DNA of 64,000 bases from Vespula vulgaris (taxonomy: Eukaryota > Arthropoda > Insecta > Hymenoptera > Vespidae), in NCBI RefSeq assembly GCF_905475345.1, contig NC_066596.1, forward strand, positions 1-64,000, written 5' to 3'. Positions 22,680 to 36,809 of the stretch are shown one piece after another. A program made the position numbers and the translations under genes. Within the stretch, counting starts at the first letter, position 1. The number at the start of each line of letters is the position of its first letter. The notes beneath the pieces are model-generated. The model was not told the DNA's origin, did no database searches, and saw only the letters and a list, made by a program, of their open reading frames with translations.

Positions 22680-23682
22680 AATCTGTATCAGAAATAAACT
22701 CAGGGTTTATAAAAAAACATTATCATATACGTATTCATCTGCGTATCAATGCAAATACGACTTACATCTTGCATCGAAAAATGACAATAGTCGACTATAA
22801 TTAGTGAATTTCTTAATCAGTGGTATTACATCTTACGTTGATACATTTGTGAAGAGCTTTGTTATCTACGGCCAGTTGAAAGGCACTTTAACTATTAACC
22901 GAGGTATTGAAATCTTTTATCAAAAGTCTTAACGTTAACGACAAACGAATAAAAGATTGTATTAGAGTTTAATTCGATATCTTCCATTGTATCTTCCAAT
23001 ATAATAATGTAAAGTTTATTAACGAGAAGTAGAATCATATATCTAATTAAAAATAAACAACTAATAGATTTCGTTCCATTACAAAGATATATATACATAC
23101 ATTTATGCGTACACATTAAAAGTATTGCTAATAAAAAATCAATAGGATTATAGAAAACATTTCATTGTAAATTGATGCCGAAAATAACAAATACCCTTCA
23201 ATAATGTGTAATTTTTTCTTTTTCTATCAAGTATTAATTTCTTTTTAATCAATTTAAACATTTTTAGTTCATAATGTATCAATAACAATATCAGATATTT
23301 AATTTTGGCTCATTGCAGAACAAAGGTTGCTCGTTACTGTCCATACAATATAAGAAAATCTCAAGCAATACCCAAGAGAAAGACTACTGTATACTTTGTG
23401 TATGTGTGTGTGGGTGTGTATATTATGTATCTAGTTACGTACATATGTACATATACACATATGTATCTATTTACAAATGTATGTTTGTATGGGATCTTCC
23501 AACATTCCACCTCGGTGGTTGCCGAAAGACTGATCTCATACGATATTCGACAGAAAGTAAATAACATAAGTTGTATTTAGATATTTGAGCTTATATAGAA
23601 ACATATAAACATTGTAATAAGATTTGCTTTGTATACGTCAGCTAGTAAATGGTATAAACATTCTCTTTTTCTTTCAGTGTAA

Positions 23683-23734
<52 letters not shown>

Positions 23735-23995
23735 TTTTTATAATTTAATTAGTTAATTAATCAAAATCAAAAAATAAAAGAAAGCAACAGGAATAGAAAA
23801 ATACGAGACCTCATCGAAAACTCCGTTTGTTAGAAAACAATGTACTTTCATCTCTCTCTCTCTCTCTTCCTCGCTCTGTTTTGCTATTTTTTTCTTAATT
23901 TTTCTGTATGCACGTGTACGCGTATGTACGTAATACGTATATGCCTTTTAACAAATGTAATATCGTTTGGTATCGATATATTTTATATATAGAAA
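21959..23995. repeat. Macrosatellite unit 5, long, 2037 bp
   Basis: Diagnostic ATTGTGTTTAG (about 22284) and TTTTTCCTTTC (about 22371) are shared with the unit at 43987, pointing to a duplication of the surrounding multi-unit block. The TC tract near 23850 is short, and the GACAGACGTCC segment is absent (TTAGAAAACAATGTAC). Confidence 0.9.
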
Positions 23996-24671
23996 GATCG
24001 TCGACGATCGAACGTGATGCGTGTACCTGATCGTGACACCCTTATTTCAATATTGTAAATTTAATTTGTCAACGAGGTATAAATTCTATATTCATTTAAA
24101 TGCACATACCTTGATATGTGTATGAATAATGCATATTAATCATAATACGCATTAAATGACACGTTTAAATGAAATCCCACATTAAAATTTACATTGTACT
24201 AGATACATATACTACATAAGAACAAGAAAGCAAAATTGAATATACCAAGATACTTTATTCTTCTTCTTCTTCTTCTTCTGCATATTATTGTTGTTTTTAT
24301 TATTGTTATTATTATCCTTATTGTATTTAGAAATCTATCATAATTGAAGATATTGGGAAATAAAGATGAGATTTCTTTCTTATTCTTCTTATCTGTTTTT
24401 TTTTTCTTTTTCTTTTCTTTTATATGAATAATAAGAAATATAAGGTATCATAATCAGATACATATGTAATCTTCTTTAATTTGAATGGGTTTTTGATATA
24501 ATTGTACTTTGGACGCCTAATGCTTCCTTATCGAATGCCTTTTTGTCAAGAGCTAACAAAGTTTCTTTTCAATTTAATCTCGATATCGTTCTTTGTTTTA
24601 TTCAAATTCTCGATTCGTTTACCCTTTCTTTCTCTCTCTCTCTCTCTCTCTCTGTATATATATATACATAT

Positions 24672-24720
<49 letters not shown>

Positions 24721-26039
24721 AATCTGTATCAGAAATAAACTCAGGGTTTATAAAAAAACATTATCATATACGTATTCATCTGCGTATCAATGCAAATACG
24801 ACTTACATCTTGCATCGAAAAATGACAATAGTCGACTATAATTAGTGAATTTCTTAATCAGTGGTATTACATCTTACGTTGATACATTTGTGAAGAGCTT
24901 TGTTATCTACGGCCAGTTGAAAGGCACTTTAACTATTAACCGAGGTATTGAAATCTTTTATCAAAAGTCTTAACGTTAACAACAAACGAATAAAAGATTG
25001 TATTAGAGTTTAATTCGATATCTTCCATTGTATCTTCCAATATAATAATGTAAAGTTTATTAACGAGAAGTAGAATCATATATCTAATTAAAAATAAACA
25101 ACTAATAGATTTCGTTCCATTACAAAGATATATATACATACATTTATGCGTACACATTAAAAGTATTGCTAATAAAAAATCAATAGGATTATAGAAAACA
25201 TTTCATTGTAAATTGATGCCGAAAATAACAAATACCCTTCAATAATGTGTAATTTTTTCTTTTTCTATCAAGTATTAATTTCTATTTAATCAATTTAAAC
25301 ATTTTTAGTTCATAATGAATTCTATCAATAACAATATCAGATATTTAAGTTTGGCTCATTGCAGAAGAAAGGTTGCTCGTTACTGTCTACACAATATAAT
25401 AAATCTCAAGCAATACCCAAGGAAAGACTACTATATACTTTGTGTATGTGTGCGTGGGTGTGTATATTATGTATCTAGTTATGTACATATGTATCTATTT
25501 ACAAACGTATGTTTATATGGGATCTTCCAACATTCCACCTTGGTGGTTGCCGAAAGACTGATCTCATACGATATTCGACAGAAAGTAAATAACATAAGGT
25601 GGATTTAGATATTTCAGCTTATAGAGAAACATATAAACATTGTAATAAGATTTGCTTTGTATACGTCAGCTAGTATATGGTATAAACATTCTCTTTTTCT
25701 TTCAGTGTAATAATATTATATATATATATATATATGAATATATATATATATTAAAATTTTTATAATTTAATTAGTTAATTAATCAAAATCAAAAAATAAA
25801 AGAAAGCAACAGGAATACAAAAATACGAGACCTCATCGAAAACTCCGTTTGTTAGGACAGACGTCCTTCCTCGTAAACAATGAACTTCCATCTCTCTCTC
25901 TCTCTCTCTCTTCCTCGCTCTATTTTGCTATTTTTTTCTTAATTTTTCTGTATGCACGTGTACGCGTATGTACGTAATACGTATATGCCTTTTAACAAAT
26001 GTAATATCGTTTGGTATCGATATATTTTATATATAGAAA
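23996..26039. repeat. Macrosatellite unit 6, long, first unit of cassette A
   Basis: 2044 bp. Shares with the units at 34760 and 48077 the changes TTTAAGTTTGGC, AAGGTGGATTTAG, TATAGAGAAAC, TAGTATATGG and a second TA tract interrupted by GAA (TATATGAATATATA near 25735). These three units are therefore copies of one parent. Confidence 0.9.
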
Positions 26040-27243
26040 GATCGTCGACGATCGAACGTGATGCGTGTACCTGATCGTGACACCCTTATTTCAATATTGT
26101 AAATTTAATTTGTCAACGAGGTATAAACTCTATATTCCTTTAAATACACATACATTGATATGTGTATGAATAATGCATATTAATCATAATACGCATTAAA
26201 TGACACGTTTAAATGAAATCCCACATTAAAATTTACATTGTACTAGATACATATACTACATAAGAACAAGAAAGCAAAATTGAATATACCAAGATACTTT
26301 ATTCTTCTTCTTCTTCTTCTTCTTCATATTTTTGTTGTTGTTATTATTGTTATTATTATCCTTATTGTATTTAGAAATCTATCATAATTGAAGATATTGG
26401 GAAATAAAGATGAGATTTCTTTCTTATTTTTCATAACTGTTTTTTTTTCTTTTTCTTTTATTTTATATGAATAATAAGAAATATAAGGTATCATAATCAG
26501 ATACATATGTAATCTTCTTTAATTTGAATGGGTTTTTGATATAATTGTACTTTGGAGGGCTAATGCTTCCTTATCGAATGCCTTTTTGTCAAGAGCTAAC
26601 AAAGTTTCTTTTCAATTTAATCTCGATATCGTTCTTTGTTTTATTCAAATTCTCGATTCCTTTACCCTTTTTCTTTCTCTCTCTCTCTCTTTCTCTCTCT
26701 GTATATATATTTATATATATATAATATATAATATATAATATATATAGATATCTGTATATATCTGAATCTGTATCAGAAATGAGTAACTCAGGGTTTATAA
26801 AAAAACATTATCATATACGTATTCATCTGCCTATCAATGCAAATACGACTTACATCTTGCATCGAAAAATGACAATAGTCGACTATAATTAATGAATTTC
26901 TTAGTCAGTGGTATTACATCTTACGTTGATACATTTGTTAAGAGCTTTGTTATCTACGGCCAGTTGAAAGGCATTTTAACTATTATCCGAAGTATTGAAA
27001 TCTTTTATCAAAAGTCGTAACGTTAACGACAAACGAATAAAAGATTGTATTAGAGTTTATTTCCAATTTTCCAGCTCGGTGATTGCCGAAAGACTGATCT
27101 CATACGATATTCGACAGAAAGTAAATAACGTAAAGTGTATTTAGATATTTCAGCTTATATAGAAACAAATAAACATTGTAATAAGATATGCTTTCTATAC
27201 GTCAGCTAATAAATGGTATAAACATTCTCTTTTTCTTTCAGTG

Positions 27244-27290
<47 letters not shown>

Positions 27291-27575
27291 TTTTTATAAT
27301 TTAATTAGTCAATTAATCAAAATCAAAAAATAAAAGAAAGCAACAGGAATAGAAAAATACGAGACCTCATCGAAAACTCCGTTCGTTAGGACAGACGCCC
27401 TTCCTTGAAAACAATGTACTTTCATCTCTCTCTCTCTCTTTGTCTCTTCCTCGCACTGTTTTGCTATTTTTTTCTTCATTTTTCTGTATGCACGTGTACG
27501 CGTATGTACGTAATACGTATATGCATTTTAACAAATGTAATATCGTTTGGTATCGATATATTTTATATATAGAAA
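26040..27575. repeat. Macrosatellite unit 7, short, 1536 bp
   Basis: Short form lacking the ~510-530-bp segment; the junction reads GAGTTTATTTCCAATTTTCC then AGCTCGG near 27055. Markers TAAACTCTATATTCCTTTAA, TTTTCATAACTG and TTTGGAGGGCTAATGC are shared with 36810 and 50119. Confidence 0.9.
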
Positions 27576-28261
27576 GATCGTCGACGATCGAACGTGATGC
27601 GTGTACCTGATCGTGACACCCTTATTTCAATATTGTAAATTTAATTTGTCAACGAGGTATAAATTCTATATTCATTTAAATACACATACATTGATATGTG
27701 TATGAATAATGCATATTAATCATAATACGCATTAAATGACACGTTTAAATGAAATCCCACATTAAAATTTACATTGTACTAGATACATATACTACATAAG
27801 AACAAGAAAGCAAAATTGAATATACCAAGATACTTTATTCTTCTTCTTCTTCTTCTTCTTCATATTTTTGTTGTTATTATTATTGTTATTATTATTCTTA
27901 TTGTCTTTATAAATCAATCATAATTGAAGATATTGGGAAATAAAGATGAGATTTCTTTCTTATTTTTCTTAACTGTTTTTTTTTCTTTTTCTTTTCTTTT
28001 ATAGGAATAATAAGAAATATATGGTATCATAATCGGATACATATGTAATCGTCTTTCATTTGAATGGGTTTTTGATATAATTGTACTTTGGATGGCTGAT
28101 GTTTCCCTTATAGAGTGCCTTTTTGTCAAGAAGCTAACAAAGTTTCCTTTCAATTTAATCTCGATATCGTTCTATGTTTTATTCAAAATTCTCGATTTGT
28201 TTACCCTTCCTCTTTCTCTCTCTCTCTCTCTCTCTCTGTATTTATATATACATAATATATA

Positions 28262-28310
<49 letters not shown>

Positions 28311-28800
28311 GTATATATCTCAATCTGTATCAGAAATGAGTAACTCAGGGTTTATAAAAAAACATTATCATATACGTATTCATCTGCGTATCAATGCAAA
28401 TACGACTTACACCTTGCATCGAAAAATGACAATAGTCGACTATAATTAGTGAATTTCTTAATCAGTGGTATTACATCTTACGTTGATACATTTGTGAAGA
28501 GCGTTGTTATCTACGGCCAGTTGAAAGGCATTTTAACTATTATCCGAAGTATTGAAATCTTTTATCAAAAGTCGTAACGTTAACGACAAACGAATAAAAG
28601 ATTGTATTAGAGTTTATTTCCAATTTTCCAGCTCGGTGGTTGCCGAAAGACTGATCTCATACGATATTCGACAGAAAGTAAATAACGTAAAGTGTATTTA
28701 GATATTTCAGCTTATATAGAAACAAATAAACATTGTAATAAGATATGCTTTCTATACGTCAGCTAATAAATGGTATAAACATTCTCTTTTTCTTTCAGTG

Positions 28801-28855
<55 letters not shown>

Positions 28856-29140
28856 TTTTTATAATTTAATTAGTCAATTAATCAAAATCAAAAAATAAAA
28901 GAAAGCAACAGGAATAGAAAAATACGAGACCTCATCGAAAACTCCGTTCGTTAGGACAGACGCCCTTCCTTGAAAACAATGTACTTTCATCTCTCTCTCT
29001 CTCTTTGTCTCTTCCTCGCACTGTTTTGCTATTTTTTTCTTCATTTTTCTGTATGCACGTGTACGCGTATGTACGTAATACGTATATGCATTTTAACAAA
29101 TGTAATATCGTTTGGTATCGATATATTTTATATATAGAAA
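27576..29140. repeat. Macrosatellite unit 8, short, 1565 bp
   Basis: The left half carries TTTTATAGGAATAATAAG, GGATGGCTGATGTTTCCC and TATAGAGTGCC as in unit 9. The right half (ATTATCCGAAG, TTCCAATTTTCCAGC) is as in unit 7. It is the extra short unit that cassette A has and cassettes B and C lack, so it probably arose by unequal exchange between units 7 and 9. Confidence 0.85.
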
Positions 29141-29779
29141 GATCGTCGACGATCGAACGTGATGCGTGTACCTGATCGTGACACCCTTATTTCAATATTG
29201 TAAATTTAATTTGTCAACGAGGTATAAATTCTATATTCATTTAAATACACATACCTTGATATGTGTATGAATAATGCATATTAATCATAATACGCATTAA
29301 ATGACACGTTTAAATGAAATCCCACATTAAAATTTACATTGTACTAGATACATATACTACATAAGAACAAGAAAGCAAAATTGAATATACCAAGATACTT
29401 TATTCTTCTTCTTCTTCTTCTTCTTCATATTTTTGTTGTTATTATTATTGTTATTAATATTCTTATTGTCTTTATAAATCAATCATAATTGAAGATATTG
29501 GGAAATAAAGATGAGATTTCTTTCTTATTTTTCTTAACTGTTTTTTTTTCTTTTTCTTTTCTTTTATAGGAATAATAAGAAATATATGGTATCATAATCG
29601 GATACATATGTAATCGTCTTTCATTTGAATGGGTTTTTGATATAATTGTACTTTGGATGGCTGATGTTTCCCTTATAGAGTGCCTTTTTGTCAAGAAGCT
29701 AACAAAGTTTCCTTTCAATTTAATCTCGATATCGTTGTATGTTTTATTCAAAATTCTCGATTTGTTTACCCTTCCTCTT

Positions 29780-29810
<31 letters not shown>

Positions 29811-29828
29811 ATATATACATAATATATA

Positions 29829-29877
<49 letters not shown>

Positions 29878-30370
29878 GTATATATCTCAATCTGTATCAG
29901 AAATGAGTAACTCAGGGTTTATAAAAAAACATTATCATATACGTATTCATCTGCGTATCAATGCAAATACGACTTACACCTTGCATCGAAAAATGACAAT
30001 AGTCGACTATAATTAGTGAATTTCTTAATCAGTGGTATTACATCTTACGTTGATACATTTGTGAAGAGCGTTGTTATCTACGGCCAGTTGAAAGGCATTT
30101 TAACTATTAACCGACGTATTGAAATCTTTTATCAAAAGTCGTAACGTTAACGACAAACGAATAAAAGATTGTATTAGAGTTTATTTCCAATATTCCAGCT
30201 CGGTGGTTGCCGAAAGACTGATCTCATACGATATTCGACAGAAAGTAAATAACGTAAAGTGTATTTAGATATTTCAGCTTATATAGAAACAAATAAACAT
30301 TGTAATAAGATTTGCTTTGTATACGTCAGCTAGTAAATGGTATAAACATTATCTTTTTCTTTCAGTGTAA

Positions 30371-30408
<38 letters not shown>

Positions 30409-30691
30409 TTTTTATAATTTAATTAGTTAATTAATCAAAATCAAAAAATAAAAGAAAGCAACAGGAATAGAAAAATACGAGACCTCATCGAAAACTCCGT
30501 TTGTTAGGACAGACGTCCTTCCTCGTAAACAATGAACTTTCATCACTCTCTCTCTCTCTCTCTTCCTCGCTCTATTTTGCTATTTTTTTCTTAATTTTTC
30601 TATATGCACGTGTACGCGTATGTACGTAATACGTATATGCCTTATAACAAATGTAATATCGTTTGGTATCGATATATTTTATATATAGAAA
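29141..30691. repeat. Macrosatellite unit 9, short, 1551 bp
   Basis: Short form with ATTAACCGACGTATTG and a TTCCAATATTCCAGC junction near 30183. Corresponds to 38348 and 51667 in the other cassettes. Private change: TATCGTTGTATG at 29731. Confidence 0.9.
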
Positions 30692-31318
30692 GATCGTCGA
30701 CGATCGAACGTGATGCGTGTACCTGATCGTGACACCCTTATTTCAATATTGTAAATTTAATTTGTCAACGAGGTATGAATTCTATATTCATTTAAATATA
30801 CATACATTCATATGTGTATGAATAATACATATTAATCATAATACGCATTAAATGACACGTTTAAATGAAATCCCACATTAAAATTTACATTGTACTAGAT
30901 ACATATACTACATAAGAACAAGAAAGCAAAATTGAATATACCAAGATACTTTATTCTTCTTCTTCTTCTTCTTCATATTATTGTTGTTGTTATTATTGTT
31001 ATTATTATCCTTATTGTTTTTAGAAATCAATCATAATTGAAGATATTGGGAAATAAAGATGAGATTTCTTTCTTATTTTTCTTAACTGTTTTTTTTTCTT
31101 TTTCTTTTCTTTTATATGAATAATAAGAAATATAAGGTATCATAATCAGATACATATGTAATCTTCTTTAATTTGAATGGGTTTTTGATATAATTGTACT
31201 TTGGACGGCTAATGCTTCCTTATCGAATGCCTTTTTGTCAAGAGCTAACAAAGTTTCTTTTCAATTTAATCTCGATATCGTTCTTTGTTTTATTCAAATT
31301 CTCGATTCGTTTACCCTT

Positions 31319-31359
<41 letters not shown>

Positions 31360-32679
31360 ATATATATACATATTATATATAATATGTATCAGAAATGAGT
31401 AACTCAGGGTTTATAAAAAAACATTATCATATACGTATTCATCTGCCTATCAATGCAAATACGACTTACATCTTGCATCGAAAAATGACAATAGTCGACT
31501 ATAATTAATGAATTTCTTAGTCAGTGGTATTACATCTTACGTTGATACATTTGTTAAGAGCTTTGTTATCTACGGCCAGTTGAAAGGCATTTTAACTATT
31601 AACCGAAGAATTGAAATCTTCTATCAAAATTCTTAACGTTAACGACAAACGAATAAAAGATTGTATTAGAGTTTAATTCGATATCTTCCATTGTGTCTTC
31701 CAATATAATAATGAAAAGTGTATTATCGAGAAGTAGAATCATATATCTAATTAAAAATAAACGACTAATAGATTTCGGTCCATTACAAAAATATATATAC
31801 ATACATTTATGCGTACACATTAAAAGTATTGCTAATAAAAAATCAATGGTATTATAGAAAACATTTCATTGAAAATTGATGCCGAATATAACAAATACCC
31901 TTCAATAATGTGTAATTTTTTCTTTTTCTACCAAGTATTAATTTCTTTTTAATCAACTTAAACATTTTTAGTTCATAATGTATCAATAACAATATCAGAT
32001 ATTTAATTTTGGCTCATTGCAGAAGAAAGGTTGCTCGTTACTGTCTGTACAATATAATAAATCTCAAGCAATACCCAAGGAAAGACTACTATATACTTTG
32101 TGTATGTGTGCGTGGGTGTGTATATTCTGTATCTAGTTATGTACATATGTATCTACTTACAAACGTATGTTTATATGGGATCTTCCAACATTCCACCTCG
32201 GTGGTTGCCGAAAGACTGATCTCATACGATATTCGATAGAAAGTAAATAACATAAGTTGTATTTAGATATTTCAGCTTATATAGAAACATATAAACATTG
32301 TAATAAGATTTGCTTTGTATACGTCAGCTAGTAAATGGTATAAACATTATCTTTTTCTTTCAGGGTAATAATATTATATATATATATATATTAAAATTTT
32401 TATAATTTAATTAGTTAATTAATCAAAATCAAAAAATAAAAGAAAGCAACAGGAATACAAAAATACGAGACCTCATCGAAAACTCCGTTTGTTAGGACAG
32501 ACGTCCTTCCTCGTAAACAATGAACTTTCATCTCTCTCTCTCTCTCTCTCTTCCTCGCTCTATTTTGCTATTTTTTTCTTAATTTTTCTGTATGCACGTG
32601 TACGCGTATGTACGTAATACGTATATGCCTTTCAACAAATGTAATATCGTTTGGTATCGATATATTTTATATATAGAAA
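30692..32679. repeat. Macrosatellite unit 10, long type L3, 1988 bp
   Basis: Closes cassette A. Type-L3 markers: ATTGAAATCTTCTATC, TCCATTGTGTCTTCC, AATGAAAAGTGTATTATC, CGACTAATAGATTTCGGTCC and TTTCAGGGTAATAATA. It has lost about 30 bp around 31384, where the first TA tract and CTGTATATATCTCAATC are missing, compared with the L3 units at 39889, 53220 and 61982. Confidence 0.9.
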
Positions 32680-33304
32680 GATCGTCGACGATCGAACGTG
32701 ATGCGTGTACCTGATCGTGACACCCTTATTTCAATATTGTAAATTTAATTTGTCAACGAGGTATAAATTCTATATTCATTTAAATGCACATACCTTGATA
32801 TGTGTATGAATAATGCATATTAATCATAATACGCATTAAATGACACGTTTAAATGAAATCCCACATTAAAATTTACATTGTACTAGATACATATACTACA
32901 TAAGAACAAGAAAGCAAAATTGAATATACCAAGATACTTTATTCTTCTTCTTCTTCTGCATATTATTGTTGTTGTTATTATTGTTATTATTATCCTTATT
33001 GTATTTAGAAATCTATCATAATTGAAGATATTGGGAAATAAAGATGAGATTTCTTTCTTATTCTTCTTAACTGTTTTTTTTTTCTATTTCTTTTCTTTTA
33101 TATGAATAATAAGAAATATAAGGTATCATAATCAGATACATATGTAATCTTCTTTAATTTGAATGGGTTTTTGATATAATTGTACTTTGGACGCCTAATG
33201 CTTCCTTATCGAATGCCTTTTTGTCAAGAGCTAACAAAGTTTCTTTTCAATTTAATCTCGATACCGTTCTTTGTTTTATTCAAATTCTCGATTCGTTTAC
33301 CCTT

Positions 33305-33345
<41 letters not shown>

Positions 33346-33383
33346 ATATATATACATATTATATATAATATTTAATATATATG

Positions 33384-33418
<35 letters not shown>

Positions 33419-34434
33419 CTGTATATATCTCAATCTGTATCAGAAATAAACTCAGGGTTTATAAAAAAACATTATCATATACGTATTCATCTGCGTATCA
33501 ATGCAAATACGACTTACATCTTGCATCAAAAAATGACAATAGTCGACTATAATTAGTGAATTTCTTAATCAGTGGTATTACATCTTACGTTGATACATTT
33601 GTGAAGAGCTTTGTTATCTACGGCCAGTTGAAAGGCATTTTAACTATTAACCGAAGTATTGAAATCTTTTATCAAAAGTCTTAACGTTAACGACAAACGA
33701 ATAAAAGATTGTATTAGAGTTTAATTCGATATCTTCCATTGTATCTTCCAATATAATAATGTAAAGTTTATTAACGAGAAGTAGAATCATATATCTAATT
33801 AAAAATAAACAACTAATAGATTTCGTTCCATTCCAAAAATATATATACATACATTTATGCGTACACATTAAAAGTATTGCTAATAAAAAATCAATAGGAT
33901 TATAGAAAACATTTCATTGTAAATTGATGCCGAAAATAACAAATACCCTTCAATAATGTGTAATTTTTTCTTTTTCTATCAAGTATTAATTTCTTTTTAA
34001 TCAATTTAAACATTTTTAGTTCATAATGTATCAATAACAATATCAGATATTTAATTTTGGCTCATTGCAGAACAAAGGTTGCTCGTTACTGTCCATTCAA
34101 TATAAGAAAATCTCAAGCAATACCCAAGAGAAAGACTACTGTATACTTTGTGTATGTGTGTGTGGGTGTGTATATTATGTATCTAGTTACGTACATATGT
34201 ACATATACACATATGTATCTATTTACAAATGTATGTTTGTATGGGATCTTCCAACATTCCACCTCGGTGGTTGCCGAAAGACTGATCTCATACGATATTC
34301 GACAGAAAGTAAATAACATAAGTTGTATTTAGATATTTGAGCTTATATAGAAACATATAAACATTGTAATAAGATTTGCTTTGTATACGTCAGCTAGTAA
34401 ATGGTATAAACATTCTCTTTTTCTTTCAGTGTAA

Positions 34435-34498
<64 letters not shown>

Positions 34499-34759
34499 TT
34501 TTTATAATTTAATTAGTTAATTAATCAAAATCAAAAAATAAAAGAAAGCAACAGGAATAGAAAAATACGAGACCTCATCGAAAACTCCGTTTGTTAGAAA
34601 ACAATGTACTTTCATCTCTCTCTCTCTCTCTTCCTCGCTCTGTTTTGCTATTTTTTTCTTAATTTTTCTGTATGCACGTGTACGCGTATGTACGTAATAC
34701 GTATATGCCTTTTAACAAATGTAATATCGTTTGGTATCGATATATTTTATATATAGAAA
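32680..34759. repeat. Macrosatellite unit 11, long, 2080 bp
   Basis: Homologous to the unit at 41909: both have a shortened (CTT)n, CTATTTCTTTTC, CGATACCGTTC, TTTAATATATATGTATATAT and GCATCAAAAAATGAC. Private TTCCAAAAATATATA at 33832. Confidence 0.9.
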
Positions 34760-35435
34760 GATCGTCGACGATCGAACGTGATGCGTGTACCTGATCGTGA
34801 CACCCTTATTTCAATATTGTAAATTTAATTTGTCAACGAGGTATAAATTCTATATTCATTTAAATGCACATACCTTGATATGTGTATGAATAATGCATAT
34901 TAATCATAATACGCATTAAATGACACGTTTAAATGAAATCCCACATTAAAATTTACATTGTACTAGATACATATACTACATAAGAACAAGAAAGCAAAAT
35001 TGAATATACCAAGATACTTTATTCTTCTTCTTCTTCTTCTTCTGCATATTATTGTTGTTTTTATTATTGTTATTATTATCCTTATTGTATTTAGAAATCT
35101 ATCATAATTGAAGATATTGGGAAATAAAGATGAGATTTCTTTCTTATTCTTCTTATCTGTTTTTTTTTTCTTTTTCTTTTCTTTTATATGAATAATAAGA
35201 AATATAAGGTATCATAATCAGATACATATGTAATCTTCTTTAATTTGAATGGGTTTTTGATATAATTGTACTTTGGACGCCTAATGCTTCCTTATCGAAT
35301 GCCTTTTTGTCAAGAGCTAACAAAGTTTCTTTTCAATTTAATCTCGATATCGTTCTTTGTTTTATTCAAATTCTCGATTCGTTTACCCTTTCTTTCTCTC
35401 TCTCTCTCTCTCTCTCTGTATATATATATACATAT

Positions 35436-35490
<55 letters not shown>

Positions 35491-36809
35491 AATCTGTATC
35501 AGAAATAAACTCAGGGTTTATAAAAAAACATTATCATATACGTATTCATCTGCGTATCAATGCAAATACGACTTACATCTTGCATCGAAAAATGACAATA
35601 GTCGACTATAATTAGTGAATTTCTTAATCAGTGGTATTACATCTTACGTTGATACATTTGTGAAGAGCTTTGTTATCTACGGCCAGTTGAAAGGCACTTT
35701 AACTATTAACCGAGGTATTGAAATCTTTTATCAAAAGTCTTAACGTTAACAACAAACGAATAAAAGATTGTATTAGAGTTTAATTCGATATCTTCCATTG
35801 TATCTTCCAATATAATAATGTAAAGTTTATTAACGAGAAGTAGAATCATATATCTAATTAAAAATAAACAACTAATAGATTTCGTTCCATTACAAAGATA
35901 TATATACATACATTTATGCGTACACATTAAAAGTATTGCTAATAAAAAATCAATAGGATTATAGAAAACATTTCATTGTAAATTGATGCCGAAAATAACA
36001 AATACCCTTCAATAATGTGTAATTTTTTCTTTTTCTATCAAGTATTAATTTCTATTTAATCAATTTAAACATTTTTAGTTCATAATGAATTCTATCAATA
36101 ACAATATCAGATATTTAAGTTTGGCTCATTGCAGAAGAAAGGTTGCTCGTTACTGTCTACACAATATAATAAATCTCAAGCAATACCCAAGGAAAGACTA
36201 CTATATACTTTGTGTATGTGTGCGTGGGTGTGTATATTATGTATCTAGTTATGTACATATGTATCTATTTACAAACGTATGTTTATATGGGATCTTCCAA
36301 CATTCCACCTTGGTGGTTGCCGAAAGACTGATCTCATACGATATTCGACAGAAAGTAAATAACATAAGGTGGATTTAGATATTTCAGCTTATAGAGAAAC
36401 ATATAAACATTGTAATAAGATTTGCTTTGTATACGTCAGCTAGTATATGGTATAAACATTCTCTTTTTCTTTCAGTGTAATAATATTATATATATATATA
36501 TATATGAATATATATATATATTAAAATTTTTATAATTTAATTAGTTAATTAATCAAAATCAAAAAATAAAAGAAAGCAACAGGAATACAAAAATACGAGA
36601 CCTCATCGAAAACTCCGTTTGTTAGGACAGACGTCCTTCCTCGTAAACAATGAACTTCCATCTCTCTCTCTCTCTCTCTCTTCCTCGCTCTATTTTGCTA
36701 TTTTTTTCTTAATTTTTCTGTATGCACGTGTACGCGTATGTACGTAATACGTATATGCCTTTTAACAAATGTAATATCGTTTGGTATCGATATATTTTAT
36801 ATATAGAAA
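34760..36809. repeat. Macrosatellite unit 12, long, first unit of cassette B
   Basis: 2050 bp. Matches the unit at 23996 throughout at an offset of about 10.77 kb, including the GAA-interrupted TA tract near 36505. Confidence 0.9.

Noticed and set aside
26324..26506. Lysine-rich minus-strand frame repeated at 37094 and 50403
   Set aside because: Encoded by the T/C-rich tract and TTG/TTA runs of the unit; an artefact of base composition.
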